DNA of 64,000 nt from Telluria mixta. Its GTDB lineage: Bacteria; Pseudomonadota; Gammaproteobacteria; Burkholderiales; Burkholderiaceae_D. The notes below the pieces were generated by a model. It did no database searches. It saw nothing but the letters and a program-made list of their open reading frames with translations, and was not told where the DNA came from. Below, one piece after another: positions 9,220 to 17,500 of this stretch; position 1 is the stretch's first letter, and every line of letters begins with the position of its first letter. Location: assembly GCF_029223865.1 (NCBI RefSeq), contig NZ_CP119520.1, forward strand, positions 7,378,001 to 7,442,000, read 5' to 3'. The position numbers were made by a program, and so were the translations under genes.

Positions 9220-9609
9220 GCGCTGCACTCCCCCTCTTATCTGCTGTGCCGTTTTGCGACGCGCAGAGTCCATCTGCTACCGCTGCATGACGCAAAGACT
9301 TGCGTTTCGTCACTGGCGACTTTTGATTTAATAACTACAGTCAAGAAGTTCGTTGCAAGTCCGGAGCGCTCTAATAGCCGCCGACTCTTACAAGCCGTTG
9401 TTGGCCCTCATTTGCGATCGAGCTACATTTGAGAAGCTACGAAAGGCCCCGCATAGTACGCGGTTTGGAAATAAGTCAGATTTACCTGGACAGTATTTTG
9501 ATGGAGAGACGGGCAGCACTATAAACGGTATCGGCAACCTTGCGGTGAAATGTTAATATCCTCGAAAATTAACGGAGATATTTTTCGTTAAAACATTAAG
9601 GAGCTCACA
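9220..9609. other. Low-GC stretch with no supported gene
   Basis: About 390 bp downstream of the tRNA terminator. The base composition is visibly poorer in G/C than the flanking operons. A 67-codon frame starting at TTG 9353 is open, but it has no ribosome-binding site and resembles no protein I know, so I do not call it. No transposase remnant or second copy of the tRNA 3' end was seen. The last bases (AAGGAG at 9598-9603) belong to the next gene. Confidence 0.5.
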
Positions 9610-10002
9610 ATGCGGTTTAAGAGAATCATCGTGGCTGCAAGCGTTACCCTCGCAGCTTCCATGGCAACAGCTGAGTCGGCACCAAAAGCAGTCGATTTGG
9701 TTAAACTTTATGGACGTTTTGAAAAAGCCGGATATACGTCACTAGAGCTTATGGAGACCACAAAACAAGTACTAATTTCAGGCATAGTGCTTGATATCAG
9801 CCAATCACTGAGTGGCGATTCGATTTTGAAAGTTGGGTCGCATGCTGGCTCGCAAGAATTAGCGAGGCTGACTGCCGACGACGATGCCCAAGAAAATAAG
9901 CTAAAGGCCTTGCAAGCTGGCGCGAAATTCAAGGCCGTTTGTGATTTGGCGTTCTCTTCAGGAACACAATATATGTCATTTGAAGGGTGTGTTTTCAAAT
10001 AA
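9610..10002 (+). CDS. Small exported protein, possible OB-fold (tRNA_anti-like) domain
   Basis: 130 residues. A clear Sec signal (about 1-22, ending MATA-E) is followed by a roughly 105-residue mature domain, with AAGGAG seven bases before the ATG. The order of segments (an N-terminal helix KLYGRFEKAGYTSLEL, a strand QVLISGIVLDI, a central strand, a helix-like KALQAGAKFKAVCDL, and a final strand YMSFEGCVF with a paired Cys) resembles the periplasmic tRNA_anti-like OB-fold family. That is inference from pattern only. Codon use is unlike its neighbours: two 60-base lines I counted were 38% and 53% GC. The gene starts 449 bp after tRNA-Lys and ends 73 bp before an exported endopeptidase-like gene, possibly in one unit. 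Confidence 0.7.
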   Translation: MRFKRIIVAASVTLAASMATAESAPKAVDLVKLYGRFEKAGYTSLELMETTKQVLISGIVLDISQSLSGDSILKVGSHAGSQELARLTADDDAQENKLKALQAGAKFKAVCDLAFSSGTQYMSFEGCVFK

Positions 10003-10075
10003 ACCTGTTCTACATTGCATTGAAGCCTGGCGTGCGTACAACACGCCGATAACGCCAGATGCCAGAACTGAATTT

Positions 10076-10777
10076 ATGAAAATCCCGTGGCCGATTGTCG
10101 TTTCCATATTCGCCGCGTCCATGCCAGGCGTGGCGGCTGCAAGCACGTGCTACGGAACCGTCGGCAAGGGACGGCTTTCGGGAGGCGTGCAGTTACCGCC
10201 CCAAGGCGTTAATTTCGCGGCCTACAGCCCGAAGGGTGTCGAGATGGGTCGAACCTACGTTCACGACCGAGTACACCAAGCCATGCTGGAAGCGTACGCG
10301 AACGTGCGAACCACGTTACCCGACAAGACCTACGTGTACGGAGAAACCGGATTTGCACACGGCGGGCCGATATCCCCTCATCGGACACACCAGGCAGGTC
10401 TCTCCGTCGACTTCATGGTGCCGGTTCTGGATGACGCAGGTCGCTCTGTACCCTTGCCATCATCGCTCTCGAACAAATATGGCTACGCACTCGAGTTTGA
10501 CGACCAGGGCCGCATTCCCGGCTATCGAATCGACTTCGATGCGATGGCCGAACACCTGTATCAAATTTCGATAACCTCCCGCCGTCATGGTCTGACAATC
10601 CGGCGCGTCATCTTCGACCCACGCCTGTCGGAAAGACTGTTCGACAGCAGCCGGCATGGCGTCGAACTGCGACACATCATGCCGTTCATGAAGGAACATC
10701 CCTGGATCCGGCATGACGAGCATTATCACATCGACTTCGGACTGGCTTGCCGGCCGCTGCGCGACTATCACGATTAG
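10076..10777 (+). CDS. Exported LAS-type peptidase, similar to penicillin-insensitive murein endopeptidase (MepA)
   Basis: 233 residues with a signal peptide (about 1-22, ending VAAA) and a Cys soon after cleavage. The zinc-binding pattern of LAS metallopeptidases is visible: H-R-T-H-Q-A-G-L-S-V-D in the middle and E-H-Y-H-I-D-F near the C-terminus, i.e. H..H......D and HxH. MepA uses the same arrangement to cleave D-Ala-meso-DAP crosslinks of peptidoglycan. I infer periplasmic wall hydrolysis. The start at 10076 was chosen because the signal peptide begins there; the longer frame overlaps the preceding gene. It converges with, and overlaps by four bases, the lytic transglycosylase gene. Confidence 0.78.
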   Translation: MKIPWPIVVSIFAASMPGVAAASTCYGTVGKGRLSGGVQLPPQGVNFAAYSPKGVEMGRTYVHDRVHQAMLEAYANVRTTLPDKTYVYGETGFAHGGPISPHRTHQAGLSVDFMVPVLDDAGRSVPLPSSLSNKYGYALEFDDQGRIPGYRIDFDAMAEHLYQISITSRRHGLTIRRVIFDPRLSERLFDSSRHGVELRHIMPFMKEHPWIRHDEHYHIDFGLACRPLRDYHD

Positions 10778-11292
10778 GCAGTCAATGTCCGCAGCGCCCC
10801 GATATCGTCCGGATCGCGCTTCAGCCTCTCCGCCGCCGCGCAAATCTTGCGGTAGTAGATCCCGTTCCTGACGCCCCGATAATCCATGTAAGCCTCAGCG
10901 ATCGGATCGGCCGCATGCTCACGCCTGGCCCGGTCGATCAACGCCTGCAAATAACGCGTGCCCATCTGAATATTCGTGGCCTCGTCGATGAAGGCAGCGC
11001 TGGCATGAAACGCATCTGCCTCGGCATACAGCGCCGGCTCGGCACAGCGCTGCGACGGCGGCTTGCACAGGTTATCAAGCCGGAACAGTTCGCGGTTCGC
11101 CACCTTCAGCAGCTGCATCAGGCCCCGCGCACTGCTGCCCTCAGCCCGGGCGCACGCGTCGAAGCGCGACTCCATGTAGATCTGGCACACGATCAGTTCA
11201 TCCGGCAGGCAGGACCGGTTGTTCTCGTGCACGAGCCGGCGGATGTCGCGCAGGCGCGCAAGGGGTTCGGTGCACACCATCGAATCGGCCAT
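10774..11292 (-). CDS. Lytic transglycosylase-like protein (SLT domain) without signal peptide
   Basis: 172 residues. The central motif ESRFDACARAEGSSARGLMQLL is the SLT-domain signature: catalytic Glu, then the S-S-A-R-G-L-M-Q-L motif. The later MGTRYLQALIDRA and EAYMDYRGVRNG fit the rest of the fold. Such enzymes cleave the MurNAc-GlcNAc bond with 1,6-anhydro formation. No Sec signal is visible, which is unusual for a wall hydrolase; export by another route (type VI secretion) or phage ancestry are possibilities I cannot decide. Several Cys residues are present. The stop codon overlaps the convergent MepA-like gene, and no holin or secretion gene adjoins it. Confidence 0.75.
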   Translation of the reverse strand: MADSMVCTEPLARLRDIRRLVHENNRSCLPDELIVCQIYMESRFDACARAEGSSARGLMQLLKVANRELFRLDNLCKPPSQRCAEPALYAEADAFHASAAFIDEATNIQMGTRYLQALIDRARREHAADPIAEAYMDYRGVRNGIYYRKICAAAERLKRDPDDIGALRTLTA

Positions 11293-11462
11293 GTCGTCAC
11301 CTGTCTCGTTACGTCATGCGCTCCATGATGTTACCCGTACTGCATGAGCGGTTTGCGCTCGCTCAGGCGGGGTGATCGATTGAACTCAAGTATGCTTCCA
11401 CCCTGCCCTCGATAATTTCCGTTTGGAATGCTCCCGTTCCGCAACCAAGGAATCCGCCCGCC

Positions 11463-12473
11463 ATGCCCCTCGACCTTTCCGATACCCTCGTGGTCGGCAT
11501 CTCCGCCACCGCCCTGTTCGACCTGGCGGAAGCCGACGCCGTCTATAAAGCCCGATACGTCAAGAATCCACAAAGCGCGCTGGAGGAATACCGCGCCTAC
11601 ATGCTCGAGCGCGAGAACGAGCCGCTGCGCGACGGCACCGGCATGGCGCTCGTGCGCGCCCTGCTCGGGCTGAACCGCTATGCGCCGTCCGAGACGAAGC
11701 CGCTCGTCGAGGTCGTCGTCATGTCGCGCAACAGCCCGGAGACCGGCGTGCGTGTCTTCAACAACATCCGGTCGCGCGGCCTGCCGATTTCGCGCCATGC
11801 GTTCACCGGCGGCGAATCCGTCGTCGATTACCTGGACGCCTTCGCCGTCGACCTGTTCCTGACGACGAATGTCGAAGACGCGCAGCGCGTGATCGATGCA
11901 CAGGCCTGCGCCGCCGCGGTCCTGAAGCCGCCGCCGCACACGGCCGAAGCGGCGCCGGAAGACCAGGTGCGCATCGCCTTCGACGGCGATGCCGTGCTGT
12001 TCGACGATTCCAGCGAATTGGTCTACAAGACCGAGGGCCTGGACCGCTTCCACACGATCGAAAACGAGAAGCAGAACGAACCGATGAAGGACGGCCCGTA
12101 TGCGATCCTGTTGCGCCGGCTCGCGCGCCTGCAGGAACGGCTGCCGTTCGGCGCGGACGTGTCGCCGGTGCGCATCGCGATCGTCACGGCGCGCAGTGCG
12201 CCGGCCGAGATGCGGGTCATCAATACGCTGCGCCACTGGGGTGTGTACGTGAACGAGATCTTCTTCCTCGGCGGCGTGCCGAAGTCGAAGGTCGTCAAGG
12301 CGTTCCGCGCGCACCTGTTCTTCGACGACCAGGACCTGCACCTGGATCCGGCCGCGCGCCACGTCCCGTCCGGGCGCGTGCCCTACCGCTCGGACTCGCC
12401 GCTGTTCACGCCGTTACCGCTCGACCTGCCCGCCGATCCGCCTGTGCTGGTCGAAAAAGTCGAGGCCAACTGA
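11463..12473 (+). CDS. 5'-nucleotidase (cytosolic NT5C1-type family)
   Basis: 336 residues. The pattern matches the 5'-nucleotidase family related to eukaryotic cytosolic 5'-nucleotidase I. It has an N-terminal LVVGISATALFDLAEADAVY segment, a central FDGDAVLFDDSSE with the catalytic-type Asp, VVVMSRNSPETGVRVFNN and IAIVTARSAPAEMRVINTLR, and a C-terminal HLFFDDQDLHLD. It should dephosphorylate nucleoside monophosphates in the cytoplasm. The last 91 bp overlap the 3' end of pbpC on the opposite strand. Confidence 0.9.
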   Translation: MPLDLSDTLVVGISATALFDLAEADAVYKARYVKNPQSALEEYRAYMLERENEPLRDGTGMALVRALLGLNRYAPSETKPLVEVVVMSRNSPETGVRVFNNIRSRGLPISRHAFTGGESVVDYLDAFAVDLFLTTNVEDAQRVIDAQACAAAVLKPPPHTAEAAPEDQVRIAFDGDAVLFDDSSELVYKTEGLDRFHTIENEKQNEPMKDGPYAILLRRLARLQERLPFGADVSPVRIAIVTARSAPAEMRVINTLRHWGVYVNEIFFLGGVPKSKVVKAFRAHLFFDDQDLHLDPAARHVPSGRVPYRSDSPLFTPLPLDLPADPPVLVEKVEAN

Positions 12474-14533
12474 CCTCGTACCTCGAACCGGGCGGCGGCG
12501 ACCGCCCGGCCACTCTCTCCCACCAGTTTCAGTTCGTGCTCGCCCGGCTGCGGCGTCCACGCGGCGCCCCGGTCGGCCGGGCCGGCGTCCGCGCCATCCA
12601 GTTGCCAGCGCAGGCCCGCGCCGCCGTAGGCGCGGAAGCTCACGCGCTGCAGCGGTGCCGGGATGTCCGGGTCGAGTGCGATGACACTGTCCGCGGCCGG
12701 ATACACGATGCGCGGTGCGCGCTTCGCCGGCGGCAGCATCTCGACCAGCGCGACTTCCGTACCGCGCACGAACCATTCGCTGCGCTCCGGCTCCACGGCC
12801 GGCGCAAAGCGGACCGTCTGGCGCACGACGCCCGGCGGCGCGGCGGGCGGCCTGCTCGGGCGGTCGCGGTGCAGGTAGTCCATCACGTCACGCCATACGG
12901 GTGCCGCACCGGACACGCCGGACACTTCCCACATCGACCGGCCGTCGAAATTCCCGACCCACACGCCCACCGTGTAGCGGTCCGAAAAGCCCACGCACCA
13001 GTTGTCGCGCATGTCCTTGCTGGTGCCCGTCTTGACGGCGCTCCAGAACCCGGTGGCGAGTTCGTTGGAGAGGCCGAACGTCGTGCTGCGAGCCGCGCGG
13101 TCGGACAGGATGTCGGCCACGATGAAGCTGGCGCGCGCATCGAGCACGCGCCGCTTGCCGTCCTGGACGCCGCCGTTCGCCAGGGTGCGGTAGGCATGCG
13201 CGAGTTCCAGCAGGCTGACGTCGCCCGAGCCCAGCGCCAGCGACCAGCCGTAGAACTCGGGTGCCTCGGTGAGGCTCGTGATACCGAGGGCGCGCAGGCG
13301 CTCGTGAAAACGTTCCAGGCCGGCCAGCATGAGGGTGCGTACCGCAGGAACGTTCAGCGAGCCGGCAAGGCTCGTGCGCACCGACGCCGCGTCGCGGTAC
13401 TGGTGGTCGTAGTTCTGCGGCACGTACAGGCCGCCGACGGTCGGGATGTCGACGGGTGTGTCGTCCAGCAGCGACGCGGCCGTGAGCTGGCCCCGTTCCA
13501 GCGCCAGCTCATACAAGAACGGCTTCAGCGTGGACCCGGCCTGGCGCAGCGCCGTTACGCCGTCCACTTCGCCTGTACCGCCGTTCGCGACATAGGCCAG
13601 CACGGCGCCGCTGGCATTGGCGATGACGATCACGGCGCCGTCGCCCACGTTGCGTTCGGCCAGTTCGGCCAGGTGGCGGCGCAGGGCGGCGACCGTGAAG
13701 CGCTGCAGGCCGGCGTCAAGGGTGCTGCGCACCACGCTGCCCGGCGTGCCGCCCAGGCGCCGCACCAGTTGCGGCGTCACGCCCGTCGGCGCGGATGCCG
13801 GCGCGGACGCGGTGCGCGCGAACGCCGCATCGACTTCCCATTCGATGGCCGCGCAATCCGTGCGCGCATCGAGCTCGCGCGCGAGCGTGCAGGCGCGCTT
13901 CGCGACCGTCCGCGGCGGCGCCGTCGGCGCGCGCAGCAGGCTCGCGAGGATCGCGGCCTCGCCCGCATCCAGCCCGGACGGCGCCTTGCCGAACAGGCCG
14001 CGCGCGGCGGCGCCGATGCCCTGCAGCTCGCCGCGATAGCTGGCCAGGTTCAGGTAGGCCTCCAGGATCTGACGCTTGGTCCACCCGGCCTCCAGTTCGC
14101 GCGCCGCGAGCGCCTGGTCCCATTTGCGCATCCACGTGCGACCGGACGAGCGGGGAGCCAGCTTCGGATCGAGCAGGCCCGCGAGCTGCATCGTGATCGT
14201 CGACGCGCCCCGCGTACGCTGCTGGCCGCTGCTGAACAGGTTGTCCCACGCGGCCTTGCCGATGGCCTGGAAGTCGATGCCACCGTGCTCCATGAAGCGC
14301 TGGTCCTCGGCTTGCAGCACGGCGCGGCCGAGCGCGGGTGAGATGTCGTCCAGCGCCACCCAGGCGAGACGCCGGCCTGTCATGTCCACGCGTACCGTCG
14401 CGATGGTCTCGCCGTGGCGGTCGAGCAGCGTCGTGTCGGATGAGCGCCAGGCCGCTTTCACCTCGTGCGGCGTCGGCACCGCGGCACGTGCCGGCAACGC
14501 CAACAGGAGCAGAACCCAAAAAACGGTCTTCAT
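12383..14533 (-). CDS. pbpC: Penicillin-binding protein 1C
   Basis: 716 residues. The N-terminal membrane/signal segment (1-18) precedes the glycosyltransferase domain (about 30-215; catalytic-type E76 in EDQRFMEHGG, and GASTITMQL). The transpeptidase domain (about 265-540) has S334-T-L-K337, S392-L-N394 and K501-T-G-T-S505. A BiPBP_C domain completes the protein. PBP1C is a bifunctional-type peptidoglycan synthase. The ATG shares one base with the stop of the upstream alpha-2-macroglobulin gene (TGATG), so the two are translationally coupled, as in yfhM-pbpC operons. The last roughly 25 residues (STFSTSTGGSAGRSSGN...) lie antisense to the nucleotidase gene and look like a read-through extension past the usual domain end. 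Confidence 0.96.
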   Translation of the reverse strand: MKTVFWVLLLLALPARAAVPTPHEVKAAWRSSDTTLLDRHGETIATVRVDMTGRRLAWVALDDISPALGRAVLQAEDQRFMEHGGIDFQAIGKAAWDNLFSSGQQRTRGASTITMQLAGLLDPKLAPRSSGRTWMRKWDQALAARELEAGWTKRQILEAYLNLASYRGELQGIGAAARGLFGKAPSGLDAGEAAILASLLRAPTAPPRTVAKRACTLARELDARTDCAAIEWEVDAAFARTASAPASAPTGVTPQLVRRLGGTPGSVVRSTLDAGLQRFTVAALRRHLAELAERNVGDGAVIVIANASGAVLAYVANGGTGEVDGVTALRQAGSTLKPFLYELALERGQLTAASLLDDTPVDIPTVGGLYVPQNYDHQYRDAASVRTSLAGSLNVPAVRTLMLAGLERFHERLRALGITSLTEAPEFYGWSLALGSGDVSLLELAHAYRTLANGGVQDGKRRVLDARASFIVADILSDRAARSTTFGLSNELATGFWSAVKTGTSKDMRDNWCVGFSDRYTVGVWVGNFDGRSMWEVSGVSGAAPVWRDVMDYLHRDRPSRPPAAPPGVVRQTVRFAPAVEPERSEWFVRGTEVALVEMLPPAKRAPRIVYPAADSVIALDPDIPAPLQRVSFRAYGGAGLRWQLDGADAGPADRGAAWTPQPGEHELKLVGESGRAVAAARFEVRGQLASTFSTSTGGSAGRSSGNGVNSGESER

Positions 14534-17500
14534 CACTGCACCGTCATCCCCGCATTCGGCACCTCGCCGAACATCTCCGGCGCGTACATCGCTTCCACGC
14601 GCGTGGACGGCAGCGCGAAGCGGCCCTCGTTGTTCAGCCTTACCGTGTACTCCACTGTGAAGCGGCCCTTCGGCACCCATTCGTAGTACGCGCGGTAGCC
14701 GGTGTGCAGGCGCTCCTCGAACGCAGGCCATGTCCAGCCGGTGCGGCGCTCGCCGGCGGTGGCGATCTGCGAATCGCGCCCGAGGCCCGACCCGAGCACG
14801 CTGGCGCCGGCCGGAATCGGATCGTCGACGACGACCCACGTCATGTCCGACTGCGCGTCGATGTCGAGATGGACGCGGTAGACGTCTCCGCGCGACCACG
14901 TGCCCTTGACCTTCTGCTCGACCGGCGTGACGGTGCGCGCGATGCGGTAGCCGGACGACAGCGGCGCTTTCAAGGGCACGGCGGCCAGGCTCTGGACGGT
15001 CGCCCACGGTTTGCCGCTGCCCAGCTGGCGCATGGTGAGCGTCCCGCGGCCCTGCGGCCACGCCTGCAGCACGGTCGCCGGCACGGTCCCGGTCCAGCTG
15101 ACGGGTTTTCCGTCCGCGCCCGTGACGACGAGGTTCGCGCTACCTGTCACGGGCTCGCGCTCGTACGTCTCGGAGAAACGCTTGAGCGCGACGGTACCCC
15201 ACGCGTTGGCCGTCGTCGTGTCCCAGTGGCCGTGCTGCTGGCGGCCGAGGGTGCCGCGCGCGAGGCGGCCCGCGTCGATCTTCCACGCCGGATCGTCCAG
15301 GGTCGCCAGCAGCAGGCGGTTGGCATTGACGTCGACGGACGTCATGAGCCACCACCAGCCATCTGCGCGCTCCGTTGAAAAGCCCATCGTCGTGCCCTGC
15401 AGGTTCAGGCGCGCGCGCAGGATCTGGCCGGCCTGCGCCAGGCGCTGGTCGCGCTGCGGCAGCGCCGGTGTGCGTTTCAGGATCAGGTACCAGTCGATGA
15501 CGGCGGACGTGGGCCACAAATTCGGCTGGACCTCGATCGAGTCCAGCAGCGCCGGCTGCACTTCCGTGGCGCGCGACAGCGCTTCCAGCGCGGCCAGCTT
15601 GCGCACGGCCAGTTCGCCCGTCGCGCGGCCGCTGCCGCGCACGATCTTCCCTTCCACGAACGCCGCGAGGCCCGCTTCCATGCGGCCCCGCAGTTCGTCG
15701 GGGATCGCATAGCCCGCTTCGTGCGTCACGGACAGCACGTAGGCCGTCAGCACGTCGCTGCCCTGCTCCATCGGCGCGAAATACTTCACCAGGCCATCGC
15801 CGTCCAGGTGTGACGGTAGTGTCGCGACGACCTTCTGCCACATGGCCTCGTCCTGCAGCGCCACGGCACGCGACGTGCGCTGTTCGAAGCACGTGTACGG
15901 ATACGCCGCCATGTAGTCGCGCACGCCGGGCAGGTCGCTGCCGAGGCGCGCCTGCAGGGTCGTGCGGATGCCGCCGCGGCCCGGCAGCGCGTCCGCCGGA
16001 CGCTCGACGGGCATCGTCTTCGTGCCGTCGATCTGCACGAGCGTCGCCTGCAGGGTGCGCACCGGCACGGCGACGTTCACCTGCTGCGTGACGCGCATGC
16101 GGTCGCTCGCGCCCTCGCCTGCTGCCGCCACGTCCCATTGCAGTGTCGTTGCCCCTGCGGGCACCGTGTAATCCCAGCCCGCTTCGCGCGATTCGCCCGG
16201 CGCCAGCACGATATCCTGGCGCGGCAGCGCCTGCGCCTTGCCGCCATCCGCCGTCACGCCGGCGTCCAGGCGGACGGCCAGCCGACGGTCGGACGCATTG
16301 CGCAGCGTGAACCCGGCACCCAGGCGGTCGCCTTCGCGCACCTGCGGCGGCAGGCCGGAGACGAGCATCAGGTCCTGCGACGTGCGGATATCCGTGCCGC
16401 CCGTGCCGAACCGGCCCGCGCCGCTGCTCGCGACGGCGACGATGCGGAACGACGTCAGCGAATCGTTCAACGGCACGTCCACTCTCGCCTCGCCGTTCGC
16501 ATCGAGGACGACCTTGCCCTTCCACAGCAGCAGCGTCTCGAACAGTTCGCGCCCTGCGCCCCGGCCACCACCGCCGCCGTGCGGGAACGCCTTGCGGCCG
16601 AAGTGGCGCTTGCCGACGACCTGCATTTGCGCCGTCGACGTCTCCACCTGCAGGCTGCGCTCGTGCATCATCGTCTCGAGCAGGTTCCAGCTCGTGTTGG
16701 GCATCAGCTCCAGCAGGCCGGCATCGACGGCGGCCACGGCGACTTCCGTGCCGGCCGCCGGCCGCGTGCCGTCCGGGTCGCGCACGCGGATGGTCACCTG
16801 CGCACGCTCGCGCACCTTGTACACGGGCTTGTCCGCCGCGACATCGACCTTCAGTTCATGTCCCTTCCAGCCCACGCGGACCGGCGCGATGCCAAGCTTG
16901 TACGCGGGCTTGCCGAGGTCGACGAGCGCCGTCGGCTGCACGCCCGCCACGCGTCCGCGCACGACGAGGGCCGAGACGAACACGTTCGGCGCGTAGCTCG
17001 CCTTCACGGGGATCGAAATCGTCTGGTCGCGGCCCGACAGGTGCCGCACGTAGGTATCGAGGATGCCTTCGCGCTCGACGGTCACGAGTACCGTCGAGCG
17101 GCGGAACGGGCTGCGCACCTGGAAGCGCGCCTGGTCCCCTGGCTCGTAGCGTTTCTGCGCCGGCAGCAGGTCGATGCGGTCGTGGTCCGCGTTCGCGAAC
17201 CACTGCTCTTCATCGCCCGCCACATAGACTTCGCGGTGCGTCGCCGCCACGCGCTGTTGCGTATCGTGCGCACGCGCCCGCAGAATGAGGTCGCCGTCGA
17301 CGGGCGCCTTCACGTCGCACATGAGCAGCCCGCGCGCATCCGTCGTGCCGCTGCACGCTTCGCCGATTCGTTTGATCTCGGCGCTGTACTCATAGGCGTA
17401 AAAGCCGCCGACGAGACGACGCCGGTGCGAATACGTCACGCGCTTGAGCAGATCCACCGCCACCGGCACGTTCGCCACGGGCTTGCCGGCGACGTCCAGC

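Noticed and set aside
9353..9556. 67-codon open frame from TTG in the low-GC stretch
   Set aside because: No ribosome-binding site, no recognisable sequence, and the length is expected by chance in AT-richer DNA.
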